From a virus, in IMG/VR virus record IMGVR_UViG_3300008259_000237, positions 1-64,000 of that record: DNA of 64,000 nucleotides; one strand, written 5' to 3'. This document shows positions 54,066 through 61,452 of this stretch, piece after piece. The notes under the pieces are model-generated. The model did not search any database. It saw only the letters and a list, made by a program, of their open reading frames with translations, and had not been told where the DNA came from. A program made the translations under genes and the position numbers. Within the stretch, counting starts at the first letter, position 1. Every line of letters begins with the position of its first letter.

Positions 54066-54810
54066 GAAAAAAGTCGGCCCCAAAAGTAACGTCTACTGTT
54101 ACAATTTCTCCTGATGGGGCTTTTACTGTTTTTTTAAGGTCAAGACCTGGTTGATTATCTCTTAGAAAATTTCTAATATGTTTGGAATCGGATATTGGCA
54201 TTTGGTCCACAAATTTAGCAATATTCCCTTTATCCCTACTGCCGTTAAGTTCAACAACTTGTTTTGTCAATCTCCAAGTTATCTTGGGGGCGACTCTACC
54301 TGCCGGGTATTCGTTAGCCATTCTATCAATCTCAACAATTTCAGAATAAGATAAAGGTTTTAATTTAACTTCAACCTGACTTTTAGGTAATTTAGTAACA
54401 AACAAGCCTTCCTCATTTGGTTTGTGTTCGGTTTGTTTGATATTTAACTCATCCAAACTAATTGAAGCTTCAAACATTTTACTTGTTTTTGGGTCCTCAA
54501 CATTAATAAGGTATTCACTACCAAATGATGTATTTCTTAAAAAAATCATAATCGCCTCAACATCACCTTCAAGTAATTCTTCAGGTCTTAAGTCATGCTC
54601 ATATAATTTATTTCTTAGTAATGTCAGTACCAAATTATCTTGGACATTCATTGCCGCGTTAATAATTATATTTTCGTCGTTAGCCGTAAGATAACCTACT
54701 TTTACTGACTTCTTTTTAGATTTATAGAAAATACCAGCCGATGGTAATGATACAACATCGTGTGGTAATGAAAAATTTTCTGTTGCAGCTTGTAATAATT
54801 GAGCGTCCAT
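54052..54810 (-). CDS. T4 base plate family protein (gp26/gp51-like), likely tail assembly chaperone
   Basis: The protein has 252 residues. FSLPHDVVSLPSAGIFYKSK, then VGYLTANDENIIINA, a helical LVLTLLRNKLYEHDLRPEEL, and EAIMIFLRNTSFGSEYLINV match the pattern of the T4 gp26/gp51 base plate family (LPS.G..Y; E..I; R....G..Y.....C/D). Those T4 proteins are needed for hub assembly and are not, or only scarcely, found in the virion. The gene lies between tail tube and tape measure, exactly where other tailed phages place tail assembly chaperones. Like those, it has a second out-of-frame ORF overlapping its 3' end. The short form ends in DFFRPFF followed by TAG at 54052-54054. Confidence 0.72.
   Translation of the reverse strand: MDAQLLQAATENFSLPHDVVSLPSAGIFYKSKKKSVKVGYLTANDENIIINAAMNVQDNLVLTLLRNKLYEHDLRPEELLEGDVEAIMIFLRNTSFGSEYLINVEDPKTSKMFEASISLDELNIKQTEHKPNEEGLFVTKLPKSQVEVKLKPLSYSEIVEIDRMANEYPAGRVAPKITWRLTKQVVELNGSRDKGNIAKFVDQMPISDSKHIRNFLRDNQPGLDLKKTVKAPSGEIVTVDVTFGADFFRPFF
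54067..54072 (-). other. Slippery T6 run, probable frameshift site
   Basis: Sense codons are GAC TTT TTT CGC. A +1 slip of the second Phe codon moves its tRNA from UUU to the better-matched UUC, and decoding goes on with GCC in the new frame. The next in-frame codon CGC is presumably rare in this AT-rich genome and could cause the pause. The overlap of the two frames is only about 40 bases (54052-54092), so any shift must take place here. A -2 slip would give the same frame. Confidence 0.55.
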
Positions 54811-54842
54811 ACTTTTTTATTTTAAAAATAAGTTAGATTAAA

Positions 54843-54850
54843 AATAAATA
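54843..54850 (-). promoter_or_regulatory. TATTTATT motif, candidate late promoter
   Basis: Sense strand AATAACTTTATTTATTTTTA, 32 bases before the ATG at 54810, directly after the stop of the small zinc-finger gene. Confidence 0.35.
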
Positions 54851-54853
54851 AAG

Positions 54854-54970
54854 TTATTTATTTTGTTTATCGACAGGTTTAGTATACTTTTCTTTGTGTC
54901 TATTTAAAAACTCTTCTTCAGTTTCAAATATTTTACCACAAGTGTTACATGTATATCCAGTTGTTTCCAT
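54854..54970 (-). CDS. Tiny zinc finger-like protein
   Basis: The 38-residue protein reads YTCNTCGKIFETEEEFLNRH, then KEKYTKP, i.e. a C-x2-C pair followed by the F.....F...H spacing of C2H2 zinc fingers. A second His is absent (Tyr or Lys in its place). It may bind DNA or act as a small assembly or regulatory factor. The ATG follows directly on the T8 run of the terminator behind the tail tube gene, leaving no normal leader. It is too short for routine gene calls, but the Cys pair and clean codon pattern support it. Confidence 0.6.
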   Translation of the reverse strand: METTGYTCNTCGKIFETEEEFLNRHKEKYTKPVDKQNK

Positions 54971-55002
54971 AAAAAAAATCCCGTATACTGATATATACGG
55001 GA
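54971..55002 (-). terminator. Rho-independent terminator after the tail tube gene
   Basis: In the sense strand TCCCGTATA / TATACGGGA (9-bp stem, 6-base loop) is followed by eight T. It lies about 25 bases after the tube stop and ends exactly at the next ATG (54970). It would raise tube mRNA relative to downstream genes. Confidence 0.88.
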
Positions 55003-55026
55003 CATTTTAAAATATGTAAATAATTT

Positions 55027-55515
55027 TTAGTATACCAAAATACAACGGTCCATACGGAGTGTTGCCGAGATACTAGCCAATGCGTCTGAGTTATACGCTA
55101 AAGTATCAAAGTTAACATCAGATAAGAATGTTCCCTCAAGTATCCATTTCTCCACAACAACTCCTGTTGGGTCTAATAATTCAAGGTCAACATTTTTCTT
55201 ATAACCCGCGGCGTAACCCATACGACCTGTAACTGATTCGGCACATAGACGAACCCACTCCATAAGAGCTTGTGACGCTGAAGGTCCAATAGGGTCACGG
55301 AATTTAACGTTAATTGTGCTCCAAGTAAATCTACCAGCAACATAAGTTTCCGTATTTAAAAATGGAATCGCAACAGGGTTAATTGTTATGTGTGGACGAG
55401 CCGCGCTTTCAACGAACCACTCGTTTATCCCTAATGTAGTATCAAAACGCAAAATAAATCTATTCTGCCTTTTGGGTTCGTAGGGTATCGGCATTTTCAT
55501 TAGTAAATCAGCCAT
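55027..55515 (-). CDS. Tail tube protein, T4 gp19-like
   Basis: The protein has 162 residues. PYEPKRQNRFILRFDTTLGI, then NEWFVESAARPHITINPVAI, TWSTINVKFRDPIGPSASQA and LELLDPTGVVVEKWILEGTF are the hallmark elements of gp19-type tube proteins; the length is identical in class to T4 gp19 (about 163). It polymerises around the tape measure to form the inner tail tube through which DNA passes. It is the second major structural gene behind the sheath, with a HAD-type gene inserted between them, and is followed by a strong terminator, consistent with very high expression. Confidence 0.9.
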   Translation of the reverse strand: MADLLMKMPIPYEPKRQNRFILRFDTTLGINEWFVESAARPHITINPVAIPFLNTETYVAGRFTWSTINVKFRDPIGPSASQALMEWVRLCAESVTGRMGYAAGYKKNVDLELLDPTGVVVEKWILEGTFLSDVNFDTLAYNSDALASISATLRMDRCILVY

Positions 55516-55555
55516 TGTCTATAATTTTTTTAAATTTTTATTTCGTTTTATATTT

Positions 55556-55563
55556 TATAAATA
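55556..55563 (-). promoter_or_regulatory. TATTTATA motif, candidate late promoter of the tube gene
   Basis: Sense strand AAAACGGTATATTTATAAAA lies 40 bases before the ATG at 55515. With the longest leader of all copies, this is one of the cases that best fits a normal promoter. The rest of the 102-base gap shows only AT-rich sequence. Confidence 0.45.
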
Positions 55564-55617
55564 TACCGTTTTAATTTTTTTCTCTTTACTTTGGTTTTTT
55601 TTCAGATAAATTCCAGA

Positions 55618-56436
55618 TTAGTAAGGTTTTTTAATTCCTCCATGCGTAGAAATAGTTTTAATTATATTTTCTGGGTCTTTTTCAAAATGACCTTTAACTT
55701 TTTCTAAATTTCTTAAATCATCATCTGAGAATCCAATTGTTGGTGTAAATCTGTTTGAAACTTTATTTTTTAAGAAAGCCTTTTTATTAATCATCTTTGA
55801 AATTCTTTTAACATAGTCCACAAATCCCTTTAAAGCTTTTATTTTACCTTCTTCAGGACTTTGAGCGGAACCTTGTCCATAAGTCACGGGATAAAATCGA
55901 CACATATTAAGATACTCAATAATCATATCTCTTTTTGAAGAACTTCCAATTCCCTCCAAATCTCTAAACTTTTCTAAATTTTTAACTAATTCATTTGAAT
56001 CAATTCCGTTATGATTTGAAATAATCATATTGTAACACGCTTCTTTTAACACATTTGGAGAATGTCCTCTAGCAGTTACTATTGAAAATATTGAACCGTT
56101 ATTAATTGCCTCCACAAAATCACTCCACGCAGGACCTGGTTTGGCCAACATTGAATCTACAATAAATTGTTTGTCTCCTTTTGTACTGAAAAATCTGAAA
56201 GGGTCTTTTGCAAAACCTACTATTTCATGTCCCTCATATTCAAATGGTTTCTTACCTATATATTCTCTATATTCGGCGAAATCTTCAGTTGACATCCCAA
56301 CCTCATCTCCGTCACTATCTTCTAATATTATTTTTGTTGGCATAATAGCGATGTTATCATCCCAGTCAAATGCATAATATTTCATATCAGGAGTTCCCTC
56401 GTCTGTTATACCTTCGTTTACAAAATTTATTCTCAT
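55618..56436 (-). CDS. HAD-superfamily phosphatase-like protein in the tail cassette
   Basis: The protein has 272 residues. HAD motif I is YYAFDWDDNIAIMPT (nucleophile Asp24, acid/base Asp26). Motif II is SIVTARGHSP near residue 117-125. A later Asp cluster, IGFSDDDLRNLEKV near 236, would be motif IV. Lys in the region around KRISKMINKKAFLKNK may supply motif III. It would act as a Mg-dependent phosphatase or nucleotidase in the cytoplasm; the substrate is unknown. Its place between sheath and tube is unusual and suggests late co-expression. It is flanked by the sheath terminator and has its own TATTTATT motif. Confidence 0.75.
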   Translation of the reverse strand: MRINFVNEGITDEGTPDMKYYAFDWDDNIAIMPTKIILEDSDGDEVGMSTEDFAEYREYIGKKPFEYEGHEIVGFAKDPFRFFSTKGDKQFIVDSMLAKPGPAWSDFVEAINNGSIFSIVTARGHSPNVLKEACYNMIISNHNGIDSNELVKNLEKFRDLEGIGSSSKRDMIIEYLNMCRFYPVTYGQGSAQSPEEGKIKALKGFVDYVKRISKMINKKAFLKNKVSNRFTPTIGFSDDDLRNLEKVKGHFEKDPENIIKTISTHGGIKKPY

Positions 56437-56439
56437 ATT

Positions 56440-56447
56440 AATAAATA
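56440..56447 (-). promoter_or_regulatory. TATTTATT motif, candidate late promoter
   Basis: Sense strand TTTTTTATTTATTAATATG: the motif is 3 bases before the ATG at 56436 and merges with the T run of the sheath terminator. Confidence 0.35.
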
Positions 56448-56474
56448 AAAAACAAGCCGGTTTTTACACCGGCT
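56447..56474 (-). terminator. Rho-independent terminator after the sheath gene
   Basis: In the sense strand AGCCGG / CCGGCT with an 8-base loop is followed by TGTTTTTT. The stem starts inside the sheath stop codon TAG (56473-56475). Confidence 0.8.
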
Positions 56475-59400
56475 AAATCTTACCTGTCATTTGGTTTCTA
56501 TCTAAGTCCGCAGTGTCTGAAGAAACAGTTACACGGAAATCGTATAAACCTCTGTCTCTTCTGATTGCGTCTAAGATTGGGTTAACCGCATCCAAGAAGT
56601 CCTGTCTAACCTTTTGGTCGTTTTGTTCAAACAACAATCTAACAGAAACTGCGGAAATCAACTTACGAGCTTGTAATAACAATCTTCTTACGTTGATTCT
56701 GTCAAGAGCCGACTCTCTAACTTGAAGAGTTTTATTACCCCAAATTACCGTTCCTACATCAGAGAAGGTTGCAATTGGGTTAATTCTACCTTTATATAGA
56801 GTGTCTCTATCTTCTTGTGTGAGTTTCTTACGAGCTTTAATCGCGTTCACTATACCACGAGTGTAACCTGCCGCCGCGAACCAAGGGAATGCGATGTTAT
56901 CGGTTAACGCCAAGTTTCTTGTAACTTCAGCAGTTGGTGGTAGGTAAATTTGAGTGTTGTTAACACTATCACGAGTTAACACCCAAGGGTAATAAGTACA
57001 AGTGTAGTTAGAGTCAATACCTGTTGTCTCAAGATTATCCACCGCTTCTTGTGGGTAAATTAAATCTTCTGAGTTACCTGGTGCTGATACAAACATATTG
57101 TAGTCAGGTGTTGTACAGATATATAAAGAATCCGCTCTGTCGTACTCAATCATTTCGATTGCTGATTCAACAAGATTAGAATTATTCACATAATCAATAC
57201 CTGGAGTTACAAATACGTTGATATTAGTGGCTTCAGGGTTTTCAAAAGATTTTTGACCAAGTAAGTAAGCGTAATAGTCGGTATTTGCCCAATCAACTGA
57301 ATTTTTGTTAATTGTAATTTTCTTAAACGCTCCCCAACCTGTTGCATTTGGATAAGTAATTGATTCACAAGCTCCTTTTAAGTAACCTGATTTACCAATA
57401 ACAAATCTGTCAGAGTTTGTTCTATATTCTCTATAGATATCCCATCCGTCAAATCCTCCTTGAACCGCCACAGTAAATTTACGAGCGAATAATCTGTAGT
57501 AAGGATTTGTCTCATCATCAGGGTCTGTTATAAATGAACCAGAACCAACAAAGAACGCCGACTCACCACTTGTTGCAAATCCATTTGATATTGTAATACC
57601 TGTTGCATTTTTATCCATGTGGAAACCTTTAGTTCTGTAACCCCACTCATCACCTGTGTCATCTAGACAAATGTTATTAGGAATTCTTTTACCTTTGTAA
57701 GCGAAGAAATCAACATCATAACCTACAGTATCTGACACACCAAGATAAGTTCTACGAACATTATCACCCGCGCTTGTGATGCTGTCATCATTTCCGGCCG
57801 CAGTACCAAAAGGTGGGTTGTAAACCACTTCACCTGGTAGGTCGTATTTTGTTTTATAGATAGGAAATGGAGGTACCACTCCTGCGTATTCTCTCATGTT
57901 GAATCCTAAGAATCCACAAGGAAGAGCGTCTACAGGTGCGTCTTCATTCATCTCTATCATTATGTATTTTGAGTTCAATTGATATTCACCATCTGAGGTA
58001 CCTATTTTAACCGCAATGAAATTATTTTCATTTGGGTTCATACTACAGTTAGTAAACTTCTCAAGAACTACAGGTGCGTTATCTGAATCAAAATAATCTC
58101 TAACCAATATATCAAAAGTTTGATTAGCAAATGACATGTTAGCCAAAGAAATTTTAACAGTAATATTAGCATCATCACCATCAGGAACCGTGTGGAATCT
58201 GAATAGGTTATAAACTTTAGTACCTCTTAATTCGGAAACAATCCAAGGAGAAATTGCCGACTGATATCTCTCTAAATAAAAAGCGATTGAAGTTGGGTCC
58301 GCCGCTTGTCTTGCATCAGGTAATGCGGTTAAAGAAGTACTCAAACCTTTGATATAACCTTTTCTCCAAGCGTAAGTAAGAAGATTTTGATATCTTTCCT
58401 CCACAAACAACGGAACAGTTTGTCTAGGTTTTCCAAAATTAGTAGAACCAAACACTTTTCCAATATATTGAGAATCAGAATTAGTAAATGATGTTTGGAA
58501 GAATAAATTAGTTCCGTCATTATTTGTTACATTTAATCCGAATGTTGAGAAAGGATTTTTTGTAACTCCTGAATACTGTCCAGTTGTTACCATTGACACG
58601 TCATTCATTCCGGTTACTTCATATACCGCTCCAGTGTCGTTACCATAAGTTGCAACACCTCTTGAACGTAATGTAGCAATAACCATGTCATCGTAACTTA
58701 AATAAGGTGTTCCTGAGTATACAAAAATTTGTCCCGACAATGTACCTTGATAACATCTAGTTATAGTTCCTGTATTTTGAGTTCCTGCGCTTGTAAAATT
58801 ACAAGGATTACATGGGTCATTAACAACTGCAGTAACTGTCCATTGTTCAGTAACCGTTCCGTCATTTGAAACTACCTCAAAAATAACAGTTCCCGCACTG
58901 AAATTAACAGGTGTTGCTCCGTCATAAATTGTACCTACTCCGTTAACACTCACATTTGATGCGTCTACACAAGTTGTAAAACTAGGAATAAATTCGCCTA
59001 AAGGACTTGGTACACATACTGAAATTGTATTTGTGTTATAATTTATAATACCATTGTTACCGTCTAAACTAAAAGTATAGAAAGTTGCACAATTATCAGC
59101 GGTTGATGTCAGTTCAAATGAACTGATGTACGAATAAAAAGAGTATCCTGAATATCCACCAACTTCGTGGGAGTTATTGTCAAATAATCCATAGTACCAA
59201 GGGTCATTATTTGGGTCTGTATAGTCATAACCTGTAGAAGATACGCTATCAACACCAAAAACATTAGTCGCTGCGGTATATGTTGGGGATAACGCACTGT
59301 ATGTTTCCCCTGAAATTACACCGTAGTAATATATTGTGTTTGCGGTGGTTGAACCTGTACCTCCGGCTAATATTGAATTAAATATTTGGGTATCAATGTT

Positions 59401-59973
59401 TGATTGAACTGTTGTTACACTACCGTTAAACAACTCCATAGGGATTGTTAATTTATTCGATAAAACTGCAGGTATCTGTGCGGTATTAGTAAATTGGATA
59501 GTGTTGATATTATCAGAACAACCTATGAAATCAATATCAAAATCAATCACCTCATAATCGACACATTCAATCACACAGTCGACTGTTGTGGCTGAATTAC
59601 AATAAAATCCAACTGTGGCTCCGTCAACATTTGCTTTCGTAGTGATTGACCAAGATGGTCCAGCGTCATATCCTGATAAACCAAGAACTCTTGTTACAAA
59701 TAATTGATTTGATTGTTGTAAGTAGGATTTTGCAATATACGCCGCCTCATACTTTGGGATTTGAGTGTTAATAAATTTTTCAGGTGAGGTCCCACCGAAA
59801 TAAGTTTCAAATTCGTCAAAGTTTTTGATGAATATTGGCTCGAAGGCCGGACCTCTTAAGGTCTCACCTACAATACCAAGAGTTGTTACACCAACACTTT
59901 GAGCAACAAAACTTAAGTCAACCTCTGAGGTATAAACCCCAGGAGAAACGAATACTTTTGAGTTGCTAGCCAT
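56473..59973 (-). CDS. Tail sheath protein, gp18-like, with a large insertion
   Basis: The protein has 1166 residues. The N-terminus (VFVSPGVYTSEVDLSFVAQS, then VGVTTLGIVGETLRGPAFEP, IFIKNFDEFETYFGG) and the C-terminus (IAFPWFAAAGYTRGIVNAIK, INPIATFSDVGTVIWGNKTL, then LDRINVRRLLLQARKLISAV, FRVTVSSDTADLDRNQMTGK) are classical for contractile sheath proteins. T4 gp18 has 659 residues; here about 300 extra residues lie between about 120 and 420 (Cys-rich, Ig-like stretches such as VIECVDYEVIDFDIDFIGCS). The sheath frame resumes at YDDMVIATLRSRGVATY. It polymerises around the tube and contracts during infection. It carries its own motif and terminator, consistent with high expression. Confidence 0.92.
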   Translation of the reverse strand: MASNSKVFVSPGVYTSEVDLSFVAQSVGVTTLGIVGETLRGPAFEPIFIKNFDEFETYFGGTSPEKFINTQIPKYEAAYIAKSYLQQSNQLFVTRVLGLSGYDAGPSWSITTKANVDGATVGFYCNSATTVDCVIECVDYEVIDFDIDFIGCSDNINTIQFTNTAQIPAVLSNKLTIPMELFNGSVTTVQSNIDTQIFNSILAGGTGSTTANTIYYYGVISGETYSALSPTYTAATNVFGVDSVSSTGYDYTDPNNDPWYYGLFDNNSHEVGGYSGYSFYSYISSFELTSTADNCATFYTFSLDGNNGIINYNTNTISVCVPSPLGEFIPSFTTCVDASNVSVNGVGTIYDGATPVNFSAGTVIFEVVSNDGTVTEQWTVTAVVNDPCNPCNFTSAGTQNTGTITRCYQGTLSGQIFVYSGTPYLSYDDMVIATLRSRGVATYGNDTGAVYEVTGMNDVSMVTTGQYSGVTKNPFSTFGLNVTNNDGTNLFFQTSFTNSDSQYIGKVFGSTNFGKPRQTVPLFVEERYQNLLTYAWRKGYIKGLSTSLTALPDARQAADPTSIAFYLERYQSAISPWIVSELRGTKVYNLFRFHTVPDGDDANITVKISLANMSFANQTFDILVRDYFDSDNAPVVLEKFTNCSMNPNENNFIAVKIGTSDGEYQLNSKYIMIEMNEDAPVDALPCGFLGFNMREYAGVVPPFPIYKTKYDLPGEVVYNPPFGTAAGNDDSITSAGDNVRRTYLGVSDTVGYDVDFFAYKGKRIPNNICLDDTGDEWGYRTKGFHMDKNATGITISNGFATSGESAFFVGSGSFITDPDDETNPYYRLFARKFTVAVQGGFDGWDIYREYRTNSDRFVIGKSGYLKGACESITYPNATGWGAFKKITINKNSVDWANTDYYAYLLGQKSFENPEATNINVFVTPGIDYVNNSNLVESAIEMIEYDRADSLYICTTPDYNMFVSAPGNSEDLIYPQEAVDNLETTGIDSNYTCTYYPWVLTRDSVNNTQIYLPPTAEVTRNLALTDNIAFPWFAAAGYTRGIVNAIKARKKLTQEDRDTLYKGRINPIATFSDVGTVIWGNKTLQVRESALDRINVRRLLLQARKLISAVSVRLLFEQNDQKVRQDFLDAVNPILDAIRRDRGLYDFRVTVSSDTADLDRNQMTGKI

Positions 59974-60008
59974 TAGTTTTAATTTTTTTCTTTATTTTTA
60001 TTTTTATT

Positions 60009-60016
60009 GATAAATA
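60009..60016 (-). promoter_or_regulatory. TATTTATC motif, candidate late promoter of the sheath gene
   Basis: Sense strand TCGTGAATATTTATCAATAA, 35 bases before the ATG at 59973. A T4-like TATAAATA also occurs on the same strand further upstream, near 60047-60054. Confidence 0.45.
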
Positions 60017-60065
60017 TTCACGAAAAAACCAAAATACTTGACTTACTAATAAGTATTTATAATTC

Positions 60066-60090
60066 AGGCAGACAATTTTCTGCCTTTTTT
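60066..60090 (+). terminator. Stem-loop with T run just before a small + strand gene
   Basis: On the + strand AGGCAGA / TCTGCCT (7-bp stem, 6-base loop) is followed by six T, the form of an intrinsic terminator. It ends 5 bases before the ATG at 60096. No + strand gene lies upstream within reach, so it may act as a leader attenuator or operator instead of closing an upstream unit. Confidence 0.6.
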
Positions 60091-60095
60091 ATCTT

Positions 60096-60260
60096 ATGTT
60101 GCAGAATGGTCGAGAAATAAAGAATTTGAAAATTTCCAAAGAAGTTCACGATGTCCTAAAGAAATATTGTGACAAACAAGGTATAAAGATGTACCGTTTC
60201 TTAGAGAAGTTAATTTTGGAAAAGTGTAAGGAAAAAAAAGATATATACGGAGAAGATTAA
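60096..60260 (+). CDS. Small ribbon-helix-helix-like DNA-binding protein
   Basis: The 54-residue protein reads REIKNLKISKEVHDVLKKYC, then DKQGIKMYRFLEKLILEKCK. A short strand with K-I-S-K-E-V, then helix HDVLKKYCDKQG, a turn and a second helix MYRFLEKLILEKC is the ribbon-helix-helix pattern of small phage repressors. It is the only + strand gene inside the long minus-strand block, standing between the sheath and the gp15-like gene and overlapping the 3' end of the latter by 4 bases on the other strand. It may control late genes, itself, or host genes; the hairpin just upstream could be its operator. Confidence 0.62.
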   Translation: MLQNGREIKNLKISKEVHDVLKKYCDKQGIKMYRFLEKLILEKCKEKKDIYGED

Positions 60261-61291
60261 ATGACTATGGACATGAATGTTATCGATGATTCATCATTGT
60301 TATCATTCTTTGTTACAACTAAAGTTAGATTGTCCCCCGTGTTGATTTGTATTTTATTCGGGTCGTTTCCAAAAAAGGAACCGTTAATATACACCTCAAA
60401 TGTCGATATGTTTTTTGACTTTTCAAAAATCAAATCTGTTGTGTAATCATATTTTTGATTAAGAGTATCGTTACCCACAATGAACACAGCATTTACTTTT
60501 GGTTCTTTTTGTAGTTCGTTTTTAACTTGTCTCTTAGTTACTTTCTCGTCTACTTCTAAAACCTGTAACAATCTATTTACTGCTGGAGATACCTCAAACT
60601 CATCCTCATCAATTAAAAATCCTAACATAGTGAATCCGTAACTTTGAACATAGTATTTTCTTTTCTCAACATCCATTACAGATTCATCAGAGACATCATT
60701 CATAATGATTGGAATATAGTGTCCTTTGATATTGGCATATGCCTGTCTTGATGCAAATTTTTCTATAATAATTTTATTAAATCTATTGAGCTCTCTCATT
60801 CTATTACAGATAATTTTAACAGAATAAGTTATGTCAACAGGAACTGGTTGTGGGATTCTATACATATCGAACCCATGTCTTTGTCCATCCCATGTTGGAA
60901 CTTGAGCATAAAAATATAATCTCCTATTTGGTATGTTATATAAAACCGCAGGGTTTGTTCCGAACTTTACTTCGGGAGTTCTAACAACTGTAATAAATGG
61001 GGGTTCTGCGTTTTTATCAATGTTTTGAAAGTTCCATGTCTCTGTAAATTGAGCCCAATTTTGAGTGGTTATAAGAATATCAACCATCGGAACTTTTTTA
61101 CCGTCAACCACAAGTTCTAAGTCGGTTTTAACAAAATCTAAAAATCCTTTATCCAAATCGGCATGAAGCAACGACTTGGGCAAGAAAGTACCATCCTTAT
61201 TAATTTTTTCCAATAACTCTCTTCGTCTTGGTAGTAGAGTTTTGGATTCCGTTAATGGAATGTATTTTTTTATCTTTTTTGGTAACGCCAT
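60257..61291 (-). CDS. Tail terminator/sheath stabiliser, gp15-like
   Basis: The protein has 344 residues. ADLDKGFLDFVKTDLELVVD, MVDILITTQNWAQFTETWNF, then PVDITYSVKIICNRMRELNR and GHYIPIIMNDVSDESVMDVE, RKYYVQSYGFTMLGFLIDED follow the order expected in T4 gp15-type proteins (PSP....Y.L.I.TRY..D.......IL..F, then the IPI.L and R....S..FE..GW motifs). In T4, gp15 caps the finished tail and docks it to the neck. It has a C-terminal extension of about 60 residues after LLQVLEVDE, with a further beta-sandwich-like segment (FEVYINGSFFGNDPNKIQIN). Its position directly before the sheath gene agrees with T4 gene order. Confidence 0.65.
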   Translation of the reverse strand: MALPKKIKKYIPLTESKTLLPRRRELLEKINKDGTFLPKSLLHADLDKGFLDFVKTDLELVVDGKKVPMVDILITTQNWAQFTETWNFQNIDKNAEPPFITVVRTPEVKFGTNPAVLYNIPNRRLYFYAQVPTWDGQRHGFDMYRIPQPVPVDITYSVKIICNRMRELNRFNKIIIEKFASRQAYANIKGHYIPIIMNDVSDESVMDVEKRKYYVQSYGFTMLGFLIDEDEFEVSPAVNRLLQVLEVDEKVTKRQVKNELQKEPKVNAVFIVGNDTLNQKYDYTTDLIFEKSKNISTFEVYINGSFFGNDPNKIQINTGDNLTLVVTKNDNNDESSITFMSIVI

Positions 61292-61452
61292 TATTTTTCG
61301 TTATCGTGACCGCATTTATGACAGATGTATTTATCAAACTCTTCTGAATCGTTAGTATTCCATGACCAATCACAATTGGCACAAACCACCTCCTCGGACT
61401 CCATAGATTCCAAAATTCTTTTAATTTGTTCTTCAGTTAATTTTATTTTCAT
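61291..61452 (-). CDS. Small zinc-ribbon protein in the neck operon
   Basis: The 53-residue protein begins MKIKLTEEQIKRILESMESE and then has CANCDWSWNTNDSEEFDKYI followed by CHKCGHDN. Two C-x2-C pairs 17 residues apart form a typical zinc ribbon. Its start overlaps the stop of the 61449 gene (ATGA) and its stop overlaps the next ATG (TAATG), so all three are translationally coupled and probably made in similar amounts. Function unknown; a DNA- or protein-binding helper in neck assembly or a late regulator are both possible. It is too short for usual gene calls. Confidence 0.65.
   Translation of the reverse strand: MKIKLTEEQIKRILESMESEEVVCANCDWSWNTNDSEEFDKYICHKCGHDNEK

Noticed and set aside
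60047-60054. T4-type late promoter TATAAATA on the minus strand before the sheath gene
   Set aside because: The exact T4 motif occurs, but the shared element of the other units is TATTTAT in the sense direction; several TATAAATA copies are only the complement of it. Kept as a note only.
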